32,152 nucleotides of DNA from an uncultured Eubacteriales bacterium (GTDB taxonomy: Bacteria > Bacillota > Clostridia > Christensenellales > CAG-917): positions 1 to 32,152 of the forward strand of contig URUQ01000003.1 of assembly GCA_900551145.1 (NCBI GenBank). The letters are read 5' to 3'. Position numbers and translations under genes: made by a program. The notes under the pieces were generated by a model. That model searched no databases and was not told the DNA's origin. It worked only from the letters and a program-made list of their open reading frames with translations. Below, piece by piece: positions 8,701-14,573 of the stretch; positions within the stretch are counted from its first letter, which is position 1; every line of letters starts with the position of its first letter.

Positions 8701-11700
8701 ACAACTCGACGACGAACGTCGACGTCAACTATACGTTTGCAGACAACGCACTCGTAACGGGTGACAGCATCGAGTCCGTGGGACTTAAACTTGCCGGTAC
8801 GGCAAACGGCAAAGACTTCGGTCAACATCAAGTGACGATTTCCGCAGAAAACACCAAGATTTCCAATGCAAACTACGAAGTGGACGTCAACGACATCAAC
8901 AACGAGTTCGCAGGGCTTACCGTCGAAATCGCAAAAGCAAGACTTATACCCAACGTCGCGTTTGCAAGCAAAGTCTACGACAACACGACGGACGTGAAAG
9001 CGACCAAGAGAAGCGGAAACGACTTTACCACGCTCTATTATGCGGACAACCTCAGAGAGGAACTTGCGCATATCACTATGGGGGCGGGCGTGACGTATGC
9101 ACTATCTTACGCAGGCGCACTCGACGCAAACGTGGCTGTTGACGCCGACGGCAACGAAATCGGACACAACGTTATGGTTTCCGGCCTCGTCATCGGTGCA
9201 GACGACGCGTCTATCCTCAAAAATTACAGAATTTACGGTTCGGTTTACAGCGGATCGGAGTATATGGCGTTTGAAGACGTACAAATCGGCACGATTGCAG
9301 ACTACGAGATTTTGCAAGCGGTCAAGGTGTCCAAGAAGAATATCAAACTCATCACCAACGACTTCCAAATCGGACAAAAAGTGTACGACGGTTCGGTGAA
9401 CGCTACGATAACCATTCAAGTTCCCGTCGACGGCGGAAACAGAGAGGGCGTGCTTGCTATCCACAAAGACATGCTCGAAATCGTTGCGGACGGTACGTTT
9501 GCTTCCGCAAAAGTGGGCAAGAATATCAAAGTAACTGTGTCTGCTCCGCAATTGAAATTGAAGAGCGGTAATGGAATTGATAATAGAATAATAAATAACT
9601 ATTATCTTGATAAATCCGCGGGCGCGTACGCGAACAATATTACCGGTACTATCGTTGAAAAACCCATAACCGTCGAAGTTGACCTCGGCGAAAGAGTGTA
9701 TACGGGATACTCCGATATCGTAAAGAACAAGATAACCTACACTCTCAACGGCGTTATCGAAAATGAAATCCGCAACTACAACGTCGCAACGGGTGGAGGA
9801 GCGTACTTCATCGACAAAAACGTCGTGCTCGATGCGGACAGAAACGTCGACTTTAAGGACGGCAACGTGTACAATCCCACACTTACCAATGCGGGCGGGT
9901 TCGATATCAACTACGTGATTACCTACAAGACGACGGTCAGAGAGGATGGTCGCGATTCGGATATGCTTGCATACGAGGACAAGGACGGCATCCATTACTA
10001 TCCGCAAAGCGTTCCCGCCACGGCAAGCGCATACTATTATAGATTGCGCACCGTGTCCAAGTACGTCGACGACGCGGACAAGACCGCTGCAAAAGACTAT
10101 ATTGTAGGTCGCTACAAAGTGAACGGCGAAGAGGTCTACCTCGTGTCCGATGATTATACGGGCACTGCCAAGAACCTCGACGCACCGATGAGCTATCTCA
10201 CGGGCAAAGGCAAAATCAATCAAAGAGGCGTTTACATCACGGCAAACAGTATCGCAAAACTCGATACGGACGTTGCAAACAAGATGTACAACAAGCAATA
10301 TGACGGTACGACTAAGTTCTACGGCACGGTCCAAGGCACCAACCCCGCAACAGACGCTTACAGACTCACTTCAACGGGTATAGCAAACGTTATCAAGGGC
10401 GACGACGTGCACGTCAAGAACGTATCGGCGGAATATAACAGTGCGTACACCAACGCAATGTACGTAGTGTTTACGGCGTCCGGTCTCGACGGTACGGATG
10501 CAGACAACTACACTATTGAGAGCTCAAACAGCGGTGTGAGCAGTGACACATACACTGCAAAATTGTCCGCAAAGATCCAAAAGCGTGCTATCACCGCAAG
10601 CTTGAAAGACGGTGAAATGGTTTACGGCACCGCACTCGGCAACGTCGGCGGTACGGTTGACTACACTCTCGTCGGGGCAGACAACACGTCGTACGCGTTG
10701 AATTGGAACGCTTCGCTCAAATCCTTCTTCGTCGCAACGACGGACTTCATTGCGATAGTCGGGTTGGAAGATAATCAAGACAATGCAAAATACCTCGCTC
10801 AAATCAATGCTTACACCTACAACCTTGTAGATGGTGAGTACGTCAAAGCGGAAAACGGTGCGAGAGGTGAATATTTCAGACTCGGCGGTGAAGTGGGCAA
10901 CGCCATTTCGAGCTTGCCGAAGCCGACGACGAGATTCAATTCCAACAAACCGAACGCGGGTGAGATATCCAAATCCTACTACCTTGCGGACGGCAGTGCA
11001 AACAACTTCGGATTCAAGTTCGTTTACACGGGCAACGGCAATGACGGTACGAGCAGACTCGTAGTCGTTAAGAGAACGCTTTACGTTACCACCGCGGGTA
11101 TCAACCACATCAAGACTTACGCCGGCACGGATCCTGTAATCGACCTTTTGTTTGAAGGTATCGCATCGGGTGACGGATTGAATATTTTCGTAGACGCTCA
11201 CGGGGTGGATTATCGTCCTGTCGTGGTGCTTGCGGTATACAACTCGCTCACGGGTGAGTACACCAAAGCCGACAAGTACGCAAAGACGAGCGACAAACTC
11301 GGCGCAAACGAATATTACGTCTACTATCTTGCGCTTCCGAGCGGACTTAACAGTTATGACGACTTCGCGCCGATAAGCAACTATAACGTCGTCATCGGCG
11401 ACGCGTCTACGCTCAGAGCAACTACGGTTAAGGACGAGAGCGGCAACGTTGTCAAGGACGCAAACGGCAAAGATACGTATGAATTCGTATATTCCTTCGC
11501 AAGCGGAGAAATAACCAAGAAAGCGTCTACGCTCACCATCAAACTTCCGGAAATGGACGGTATCAGCATAAATACTGCCAACAACACCTTTACCTACACC
11601 TACGACAAGACGGAAAAGAAAGGTATCAACAGAGTTTTCGACGTGCTTAAAGGCGTAAAGCCCGGAGACGAAGTGAGATACATCAAGGACGGCGAAGAGA

Positions 11701-13010
11701 AAGAGGCAAGAGACGCGGGTACGCATACCGGTTACGTATACGTCAAACGCTCTGTCAAGGTTGACGACAACGACCCCAACGGTTACTTCATCGAGTGGAG
11801 AAGTACGGATGAGGTTACTATCGTCATTGAAAAAGCGTCCGCACAACTCAAAGCGGCGGCTTCCTACGTCTACTACAACGGAAAGGCACAATCTTATCCC
11901 GTCAATTCCATAACCGTACACGAGGGTATTGTTAACGGCTTGGTCGCGGGCGATTACGAGATGTCCTACAAGCTCTACAAAAACGGTCAATACGAGGACG
12001 TGCTCAATTCCGCAGAAATCAAGAACGCAGGCACTTATATCGTTACGTTCCGCCTCACAGATGCATTCGAGACCAACAATCCCAACTACAAGAAGGAAGA
12101 AGTCGAGTCCAAATTCGTCATCAATCAAGTGGTCGTCAACGTAACTATTGACAAGACGGGTTACAGCGCAACTACCGAGGTGCAACAAGACAATTCCAGC
12201 ATCACCAAGCTTAGAGCGACGTATGATCCCAATGCGGATTACACCGTCGACTACACGGTGGCTATGGGTGACGGATATAGAAACAATTCCGCAATCGAAA
12301 TCACCAAGGCTATGACCAAATTGACTTTTGCAAAGGACGCAAACGGAAACGAGAAACTAATCAAAGGCGCAGGCAAGTACTCTTTCACGGTGTCTATCGC
12401 CAGCGATGATATTGCCGGCAACTATGCTTTGGTCGGCAACGCCGGTGTGATCGAACTCACCGCAAATGCGTTCGATAGCGACGGCGGCTCTATTAAGGTT
12501 GACGGTGAAGGCATCGTTGCCAACAGATTTGCAGTAAGAGATATCACCAACAGCATCGTTGCAAGCGATATCAACTACGTTGCGGTAATCAAGCAATTTA
12601 TGCATGCACTCTCGTCGGCGGCCGGTCTAAAAGACGACGCACGCGTGGCGGCGGTCGTAAAGATGGAACTTTATTGCGACAATCAACTCGTCGTCCTCAA
12701 CGGTGAAAACACTTCTGTCAGCGTTGCAATTCCAAGCACCGTCAGAAATAATATGAAGGGCATCGCTCTTTACACCGTAACCAAAGACGGTACACTCAAA
12801 AAGCTCACCGACTACACCGTCAACGACGGTCATATCGAGTACACCACCGATTACGTGTCCGCACTCGTCTTTGTCGACGTCAATCCGCCTTCGCTCGAAC
12901 CATGGGAAATCGGCGTCACTGTCGGCACAATCCTCGTCGTACTCATCATAGTAGTGGCGAGCGTGGTGGGTATTATTGTCCGCAAGAAACACCTCAAAAA
13001 ACTTATTTAA
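2742..13010 (+). CDS. Giant cell-surface protein with Ig-like, MBG and YDG repeats
   Basis: This protein of 3422 residues starts at the MM pair behind GAGGTGG (2730-2736). Residues 1 to ~40 form a signal peptide (KKELKG, then a hydrophobic core ending near AFTVALTS). Residues ~45-1000 are Ig-like, beta-rich modules with D-x-AGN-x-S motifs (IDLAGNMSAT, VDQAGNVSDL). Residues ~1190-2900 hold tandem MBG units (VYGDADP near 1299, VYGETVP near 1510, VYGDADS near 1608, VYGTAL near 2627) alternating with YDG units (EYDNTN near 1867, VYDNTT near 2079, VYDGSV near 2214, QYDGTT near 2517). The end has one membrane helix (3390-3413) and the basic tail RKKHLKKLI. There is no LPXTG motif, so anchoring is by the helix, not by sortase. 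I found only two cysteines. MBG/YDG domains are stalk-like repeats of bacterial adhesins, so adhesion or a surface coat is the likely role; the ligand is unknown. The frame is open for 10.3 kb with no sign of frameshift, and the gene is monocistronic. Confidence 0.88.
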   Translation: MMRNKKELKGFLLTATRLIVLALVFVTAFTVALTSDFVGSIGADNVANVADATTTDKGGSTPAKISGFNAAAFNFPDGNTNKKSWSAQVSLSSLSITSENVSVYKPEDTGVDVNITTSNNNQYYVQADGRATKYIQVTSRINLDLGDFVNTAIQVGYDVKVTIDASVSFEGGSDRQSGALALAILGKASSSEPRDAYASTVTLTRTKPYLAFETYSTAQNQTIFTDPIKQTVVFNSVKVEISVNDNMVDGGAPVTSSKYVGLQNDYVKGTSGSGYAPYVTDTNTASNFSVYFDSIKKFLKTDKVANGTGTLASYTNKAIDKFNGKDYYKFAQTEYVDMFNRTDKTFDELINDYFIDPDAFDKTLLSKVGAGDKTLSVSGSNISWNNASNDHYINASGIKSVQVGDTVFDIYDSSGNSYGSQTKEITVSDTDGNAVSAGYATVTRTNRARVVVSIYFTTNATVQTVVTDFSGLSTTTRLEVAGIDTSLNDNGTPISDNEYMKADASSIAWLYSNILEVGSEFEIPEDTSAASYSPRVWFFTAQRADELAGLGSAHVFASIAELLASGLKPIGVGEGFTFDYNFADGKAKSYGSANYDAIGTLGTDGKVTSESGAKGHGYYLFTFYTIDLAGNMSATTSSYYVKADFDTPNYNVDLSYILKADGTNQTISASQNGTWAKGVTTLDIVLGALGFSGNTLVFEDLMSYHVFKFENAIVDGVYTSRLASYYNSLTSTGATAVENNETTITLSGEGGNHTVTVKYIFEASTNSGILRFVINADSIEWTTAFTLYTGGFATIDDMDFHQGHSYVDSTWVGGVKVLIDTDNPIAPEFVSGDDTPFSKNFDSYEALPSYSDRQWYTGAYDKYSASIDFTDVFLSSEYGKDVRVYYGIKVVQNLAQLVALGEKSIEGVYGTITDNSAGYFDRLQYLTGDNMAEGGTVLENGALSIVPGGGAGMRVIYVWAVDQAGNVSDLKTYYILADNTTYTLSAKLGKNSVADASASIVSVDAEGNALTKFTRGEVATLNTVLGEDFVPFALTLTVNGNASKVLYNYMPSRDWTISDADNEDYINYAQNDSIKLAIDDKDNLGMLDNTKTLNVEFAYRKVVDYTVTNSTVAYNSRPISVEMTFTDAVSASSFSYRYFDENGVELAQAPTNPGNYFVEIFIDKNNANYVTADFNMNGEGDQLFNKIAVTVTKGRIVISAVETSAPYGTDLADILKYTVSGIALEDMAKEGVTEAMLALALDVANYDPKGFYSVGFYNVVLKDDTILNGVANYDIAFMTAQHRVTQRNIDVYTQAATKVYGDADPKFYFGVKESDLAFNTSKTAQDILAEIFDATTYTAAGNKNGFYLYEAGDRITRDKGELVWNYSFNTDKSLFDVGSNYRITLQTQEGFTITQRPVKIDVSGQFAVVKSGVTPSSEGIVPSYALDAKDAFLVDLIAELLEGKLSLAENGTVLDESDYNTDKYQGATGFKILLASINDSNIAISLKSQEQYVIYIAKAGTVIVKAIKEFTYVYGETVPNTNTYDAKDFTYECDDESVVFDRIDWIMDLSYTGAYIPVGRYVATFSNVKLYKDGVEIQDANVNVEPAIVNITPATVQIRPTATAFDKVYGDADSAYGIGYEIVKVNGVAFGKSDNYAGINYNDLLASVSGSFARAKYNKNGEFTAYGTRYDGVLTNDNYYYGYVVSKAFAIDNDNFVANAAVDGEYKDARFTISPKAIVIHTANLVGLSKSFNGNNVVDYDAAGVTMYDLTSQLALATDKVKLVANDMRYTEIGDGKSDVASHIVFGGFALTGEQSANYSLANIVNDGHTSVKVIGNKDGENFVIDGTTVEIVYIDNSYTDGAKNDNIYIMFKRVGIAKKDVSIVKEYDNTNVLYADNVIIAMSETEYASTAMLRGADKTLIVEESGVFSGVNAGEGYLISRVKLVFTFANGDLNASSVYDYKDNDVDIRVVGNTIELTVRNVKATIAKKVLNASSFATVAPVNRDYNSTTNVDVNYTFADNALVTGDSIESVGLKLAGTANGKDFGQHQVTISAENTKISNANYEVDVNDINNEFAGLTVEIAKARLIPNVAFASKVYDNTTDVKATKRSGNDFTTLYYADNLREELAHITMGAGVTYALSYAGALDANVAVDADGNEIGHNVMVSGLVIGADDASILKNYRIYGSVYSGSEYMAFEDVQIGTIADYEILQAVKVSKKNIKLITNDFQIGQKVYDGSVNATITIQVPVDGGNREGVLAIHKDMLEIVADGTFASAKVGKNIKVTVSAPQLKLKSGNGIDNRIINNYYLDKSAGAYANNITGTIVEKPITVEVDLGERVYTGYSDIVKNKITYTLNGVIENEIRNYNVATGGGAYFIDKNVVLDADRNVDFKDGNVYNPTLTNAGGFDINYVITYKTTVREDGRDSDMLAYEDKDGIHYYPQSVPATASAYYYRLRTVSKYVDDADKTAAKDYIVGRYKVNGEEVYLVSDDYTGTAKNLDAPMSYLTGKGKINQRGVYITANSIAKLDTDVANKMYNKQYDGTTKFYGTVQGTNPATDAYRLTSTGIANVIKGDDVHVKNVSAEYNSAYTNAMYVVFTASGLDGTDADNYTIESSNSGVSSDTYTAKLSAKIQKRAITASLKDGEMVYGTALGNVGGTVDYTLVGADNTSYALNWNASLKSFFVATTDFIAIVGLEDNQDNAKYLAQINAYTYNLVDGEYVKAENGARGEYFRLGGEVGNAISSLPKPTTRFNSNKPNAGEISKSYYLADGSANNFGFKFVYTGNGNDGTSRLVVVKRTLYVTTAGINHIKTYAGTDPVIDLLFEGIASGDGLNIFVDAHGVDYRPVVVLAVYNSLTGEYTKADKYAKTSDKLGANEYYVYYLALPSGLNSYDDFAPISNYNVVIGDASTLRATTVKDESGNVVKDANGKDTYEFVYSFASGEITKKASTLTIKLPEMDGISINTANNTFTYTYDKTEKKGINRVFDVLKGVKPGDEVRYIKDGEEKEARDAGTHTGYVYVKRSVKVDDNDPNGYFIEWRSTDEVTIVIEKASAQLKAAASYVYYNGKAQSYPVNSITVHEGIVNGLVAGDYEMSYKLYKNGQYEDVLNSAEIKNAGTYIVTFRLTDAFETNNPNYKKEEVESKFVINQVVVNVTIDKTGYSATTEVQQDNSSITKLRATYDPNADYTVDYTVAMGDGYRNNSAIEITKAMTKLTFAKDANGNEKLIKGAGKYSFTVSIASDDIAGNYALVGNAGVIELTANAFDSDGGSIKVDGEGIVANRFAVRDITNSIVASDINYVAVIKQFMHALSSAAGLKDDARVAAVVKMELYCDNQLVVLNGENTSVSVAIPSTVRNNMKGIALYTVTKDGTLKKLTDYTVNDGHIEYTTDYVSALVFVDVNPPSLEPWEIGVTVGTILVVLIIVVASVVGIIVRKKHLKKLI

Positions 13011-13037
13011 GTGCGTTATTTGACGCCTAACTTCGGC

Positions 13038-13106
13038 AGAGCCCTCCGATTGTCAACTCATTTACGATTAGTAAATTAGGGTTGCCCCTCGGACGGCTCT
13101 TTCTCG
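13038..13106 (+). terminator. Long terminator hairpin after the giant gene
   Basis: Outer arms AGAGCCCTCCGA (13038-13049) and TCGGACGGCTCT (13089-13100) pair except at one position. Inside, CAAC (13054-13057) pairs with GTTG (13081-13084), and ATTTAC (13060-13065) with GTAAAT (13071-13076), around a GATTA loop. TTTCTCGTT follows. The extended three-part stem is longer than a usual terminator. Confidence 0.65.
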
Positions 13107-13122
13107 TTATGCATTCAAATAC

Positions 13123-13179
13123 CGCACTTAACTGAGTTTTTGAATGATAAAATGTTTCGCGCGCTTAAATGAGTTTTTG
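13123..13179 (+). repeat. Short direct repeat in the intergenic region
   Basis: CGCACTTAACTGAGTTTTTG (13123-13142) recurs as CGCGCTTAAATGAGTTTTTG (13160-13179), matching at 18 of 20 positions. It lies between the giant gene and rpiB. I see no gene in 13011-13379, only the terminator, this repeat, an A/T tandem repeat and the rpiB promoter. Confidence 0.6.
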
Positions 13180-13208
13180 GTTTATATGGTATATTTCTAA
13201 TATTCCAC

Positions 13209-13236
13209 AATTATTAATTATTAATTATTAATTATT
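13209..13236. repeat. AATTATT tandem repeat, four copies
   Basis: Four perfect head-to-tail copies of the 7-mer AATTATT occupy 13209-13236. Such a tract can vary in copy number by slippage, but it lies about 90 bases upstream of the rpiB promoter, so an effect on that promoter is uncertain. Confidence 0.9.
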
Positions 13237-13324
13237 CAAAACTCGTTTTGTTAGTACAAATCCACGTCTTTGTATGCTTTTCGATTAAAATAGTATTAAT
13301 ATACATTTCTTAGACATTTTGGGC

Positions 13325-13353
13325 TTGAAAAATACATCGTTTCGGTGTAAAAT
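13325..13353 (+). promoter_or_regulatory. Promoter of the rpiB-V-ATPase operon
   Basis: TTGAAA (13325-13330), a 17-base spacer and TAAAAT (13348-13353), with TG directly before the -10, lie 26 bases before the rpiB start. No other convincing promoter is seen before the V-ATPase genes, so this probably drives the whole operon. Confidence 0.7.
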
Positions 13354-13379
13354 ATTCATATCATATTATGGAGTGTGCT

Positions 13380-13841
13380 ATGCGTATGGCAAAAGTTGCT
13401 GTCGGTTGCGATCACGGCGGTTTTTCGCTCAAAGATGCCGTTGTGGCTACGCTTGAAAGTTTGGGGGCGGAGGTCGTTGACTTCGGTTGCGATTCGACCG
13501 AATCTGTGGACTATCCCAAATACGGCTACAAAGTGGCAAAAGCAGTTGCAAGCGGTGAGTGTGATCTCGGCGTGATTATGTGCGGTACGGGCATAGGCAT
13601 ATCAATTGCCGCCAACAAGGTCAAAGGTATAAGGGCGGGGCTTGCCGTCAACGCTTTTATGGCGGAGATGACCAGACGTCACAACGACGCCAACGTCTTG
13701 GCACTCGGCGGACGCGTGGTTACGCCCGAAGAGGCAAAAGACATCGTTGCGGCGTGGTACAACGCCTCGTACGAGGGCGGAAGGCATCAAAAACGCCTTG
13801 ATATGATAAATGAAATCGAGGAAATAGAGCGCAATGATTGA
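13380..13841 (+). CDS. rpiB: Ribose-5-phosphate isomerase B
   Basis: RpiB interconverts ribose 5-phosphate and ribulose 5-phosphate in the non-oxidative pentose phosphate pathway, in the cytoplasm. The 153-residue protein has the full family signature: VGCDHGGF (His12), the catalytic cysteine in IMCGTGIGISIAANK (Cys68), RHNDANVLALGGR (His101) and a normal length (about 145-155). The start is set at the ATG at 13380 because GGAG (13370-13373) lies six bases before it. An upstream ATG at 13368 overlaps that ribosome binding site and would add only MECA. The related galactose-6-phosphate and allose-6-phosphate isomerases cannot be fully excluded, but no sugar-pathway genes are nearby. Its 3' end overlaps the next gene by eight bases, so it appears to be the first cistron of the V-ATPase operon. 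Confidence 0.93.
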   Translation: MRMAKVAVGCDHGGFSLKDAVVATLESLGAEVVDFGCDSTESVDYPKYGYKVAKAVASGECDLGVIMCGTGIGISIAANKVKGIRAGLAVNAFMAEMTRRHNDANVLALGGRVVTPEEAKDIVAAWYNASYEGGRHQKRLDMINEIEEIERND

Positions 13842-14169
13842 CGAGGTATTGAAAGATATAAGAGAGGCGGAGGCAAAAGCCGAGCAAATCGCACAAGACG
13901 CGTATGCAGAGGGCAAACAAATAGTCTTGCAAGCGGAACTCGATGCCCAAAAGCAGAAAAAAGCCACTTTGCTCGAATGTAAAGACGACCAACGCAACGC
14001 TCTCGCCGCCGCGGAAAAACGCGCAAATATCAAACGTGAGGAAATCCTCAAAAAAGGTCAAAAAGTGGCAGACAAACTGATTGAGGACAAAAATTCCGAT
14101 ATCGAAGAGCAAGCGGACAAACTCGTGGAAGTGCTTATCGCAAAATATTGCGGTGAGAAAGAAAATTGA
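13834..14169 (+). CDS. ntpF: V-type ATP synthase subunit G/H (peripheral stalk)
   Basis: This 111-residue protein is almost entirely charged helix (EVLKDIREAEAKAEQIAQDAYAEGKQ...), as expected for the short coiled-coil partner of subunit E in the peripheral stalk of A/V-type ATPases. The sequence itself is low in fixed motifs. The assignment rests on composition, length and its place as the first ATPase gene before subunit I, matching Enterococcus hirae ntpF-I-K-E-C-G-A-B-D order. The ATG overlaps the last eight bases of rpiB, indicating translational coupling. Its stop codon lies inside a palindrome (AAAGAAAATT...AATTTTCTTT, about 14158-14180) that begins a 404-bp structured spacer, the only large gap in the operon. 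Confidence 0.82.
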   Translation: MIDEVLKDIREAEAKAEQIAQDAYAEGKQIVLQAELDAQKQKKATLLECKDDQRNALAAAEKRANIKREEILKKGQKVADKLIEDKNSDIEEQADKLVEVLIAKYCGEKEN

Positions 14170-14178
14170 TAATTTTCT

Positions 14179-14244
14179 TTGCGCCGAATGCTAAACACGT
14201 GTCACTTATCTCTACGAGATAACTTGACACATATTTAGGCGCAA
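14179..14244 (+). repeat. Large imperfect hairpin starting with the 27-nt repeat, copy 2
   Basis: 14179-14205 is identical to 1152-1178. Here it forms the left arm of a hairpin: TTGCGCC (14179-14185) pairs with GGCGCAA (14238-14244), GTGTCA (14199-14204) with TGACAC (14225-14230), and TTATCT (14206-14211) with AGATAA (14217-14222) around CTACG. The right-arm pairing is absent at copy 1. Confidence 0.75.
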
Positions 14245-14252
14245 ACGTCCTA

Positions 14253-14282
14253 CACAAAAGCAATCGGAGCATTGCTTTTGTG
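14253..14282 (+). repeat. 12-bp perfect stem-loop in the ntpF-ntpI spacer
   Basis: CACAAAAGCAAT (14253-14264) pairs perfectly with ATTGCTTTTGTG (14271-14282) around CGGAGC. No T-run follows, so it is not a typical terminator. Confidence 0.75.
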
Positions 14283-14304
14283 CGTAAGGTCTCGCAACCT
14301 TGAG

Positions 14305-14396
14305 ACGGCTCGGCGGTTGCTCGGACGGATAGTTGATGCTCACAACAACTTTTCGTGGAGTTATTAATTACTGCTCCGCCTGTCTACGAGAGCCGT
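14305..14396 (+). other. Long-range paired domain in the ntpF-ntpI spacer
   Basis: ACGGCTC-GGCGG (14305-14316) can pair with CCGCC (14376-14380) and GAGCCGT (14390-14396), enclosing about 60 bases with further possible pairing. It is preceded by GTCTC...GAGAC (14289-14306) and followed by GCGCAAT-GA-ATTGCGC (14400-14415) and the palindrome TGGAATATTCCA (14419-14430). Fold is inferred by eye only. Confidence 0.5.
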
Positions 14397-14434
14397 TAGG
14401 CGCAATGAATTGCGCTAATGGAATATTCCAAAAC

Positions 14435-14563
14435 TCGCACGAAGTGCGAATATCACCGTTGCAACAGCAACGATATCATTTTTGGCGCAAGCCAAAAATA
14501 TCACTGTGGCAACGCCACAATATAACTCTCGCGAAGCGAGAATATCACTCGCACGGAGTGCGA
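14435..14563 (+). repeat. Array of six 22-nt hairpin units with differing stems and constant ATATCAC linkers
   Basis: Units are TCGCAC-GAA-GTGCGA (14435-14449), CGTTGC-AACA-GCAACG (14457-14472), TTTTTGGC-GCAA-GCCAAAAA (14479-14498), TGTGGC-AAC-GCCACA (14505-14519), TCTCGC-GAA-GCGAGA (14527-14541) and TCGCAC-GGA-GTGCGA (14549-14563). Linkers are ATATCAC, ATATCAT, ATATCAC, ATATAAC and ATATCAC. The start-to-start period is 22, 22, 26, 22 and 22; the 26 reflects the longer third stem. Every stem is perfect although the sequences differ. Three loops are of the C-GNA-G type and one is a GNRA tetraloop. The last unit ends ten bases before the ntpI ATG. The short frame across it (14333-14584) is not a credible gene. 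Confidence 0.9.
14555..14558 (+). promoter_or_regulatory. Possible ntpI ribosome binding site in a hairpin loop
   Basis: The only SD-like bases before ntpI are GGAG, formed by the loop GGA and first stem base of the last array hairpin, 15 bases from the ATG. That is longer than usual spacing. Initiation may depend on this structure, or may be SD-independent. Confidence 0.35.
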
Positions 14564-14573
14564 AATATACGAT

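Noticed and set aside
9102..10334. Long antisense ORFs inside the giant gene (also 10524-12188 and 6990-8168, minus strand)
   Set aside because: They mirror the sense strand's GAC/GTC/AAC codon bias, have no SD or recognisable domain, and lie opposite an intact conserved reading frame.
14435..14563. CRISPR array
   Set aside because: The constant part is only the 7-base linker, the variable parts are self-complementary, the period is 22, and there are no cas genes.
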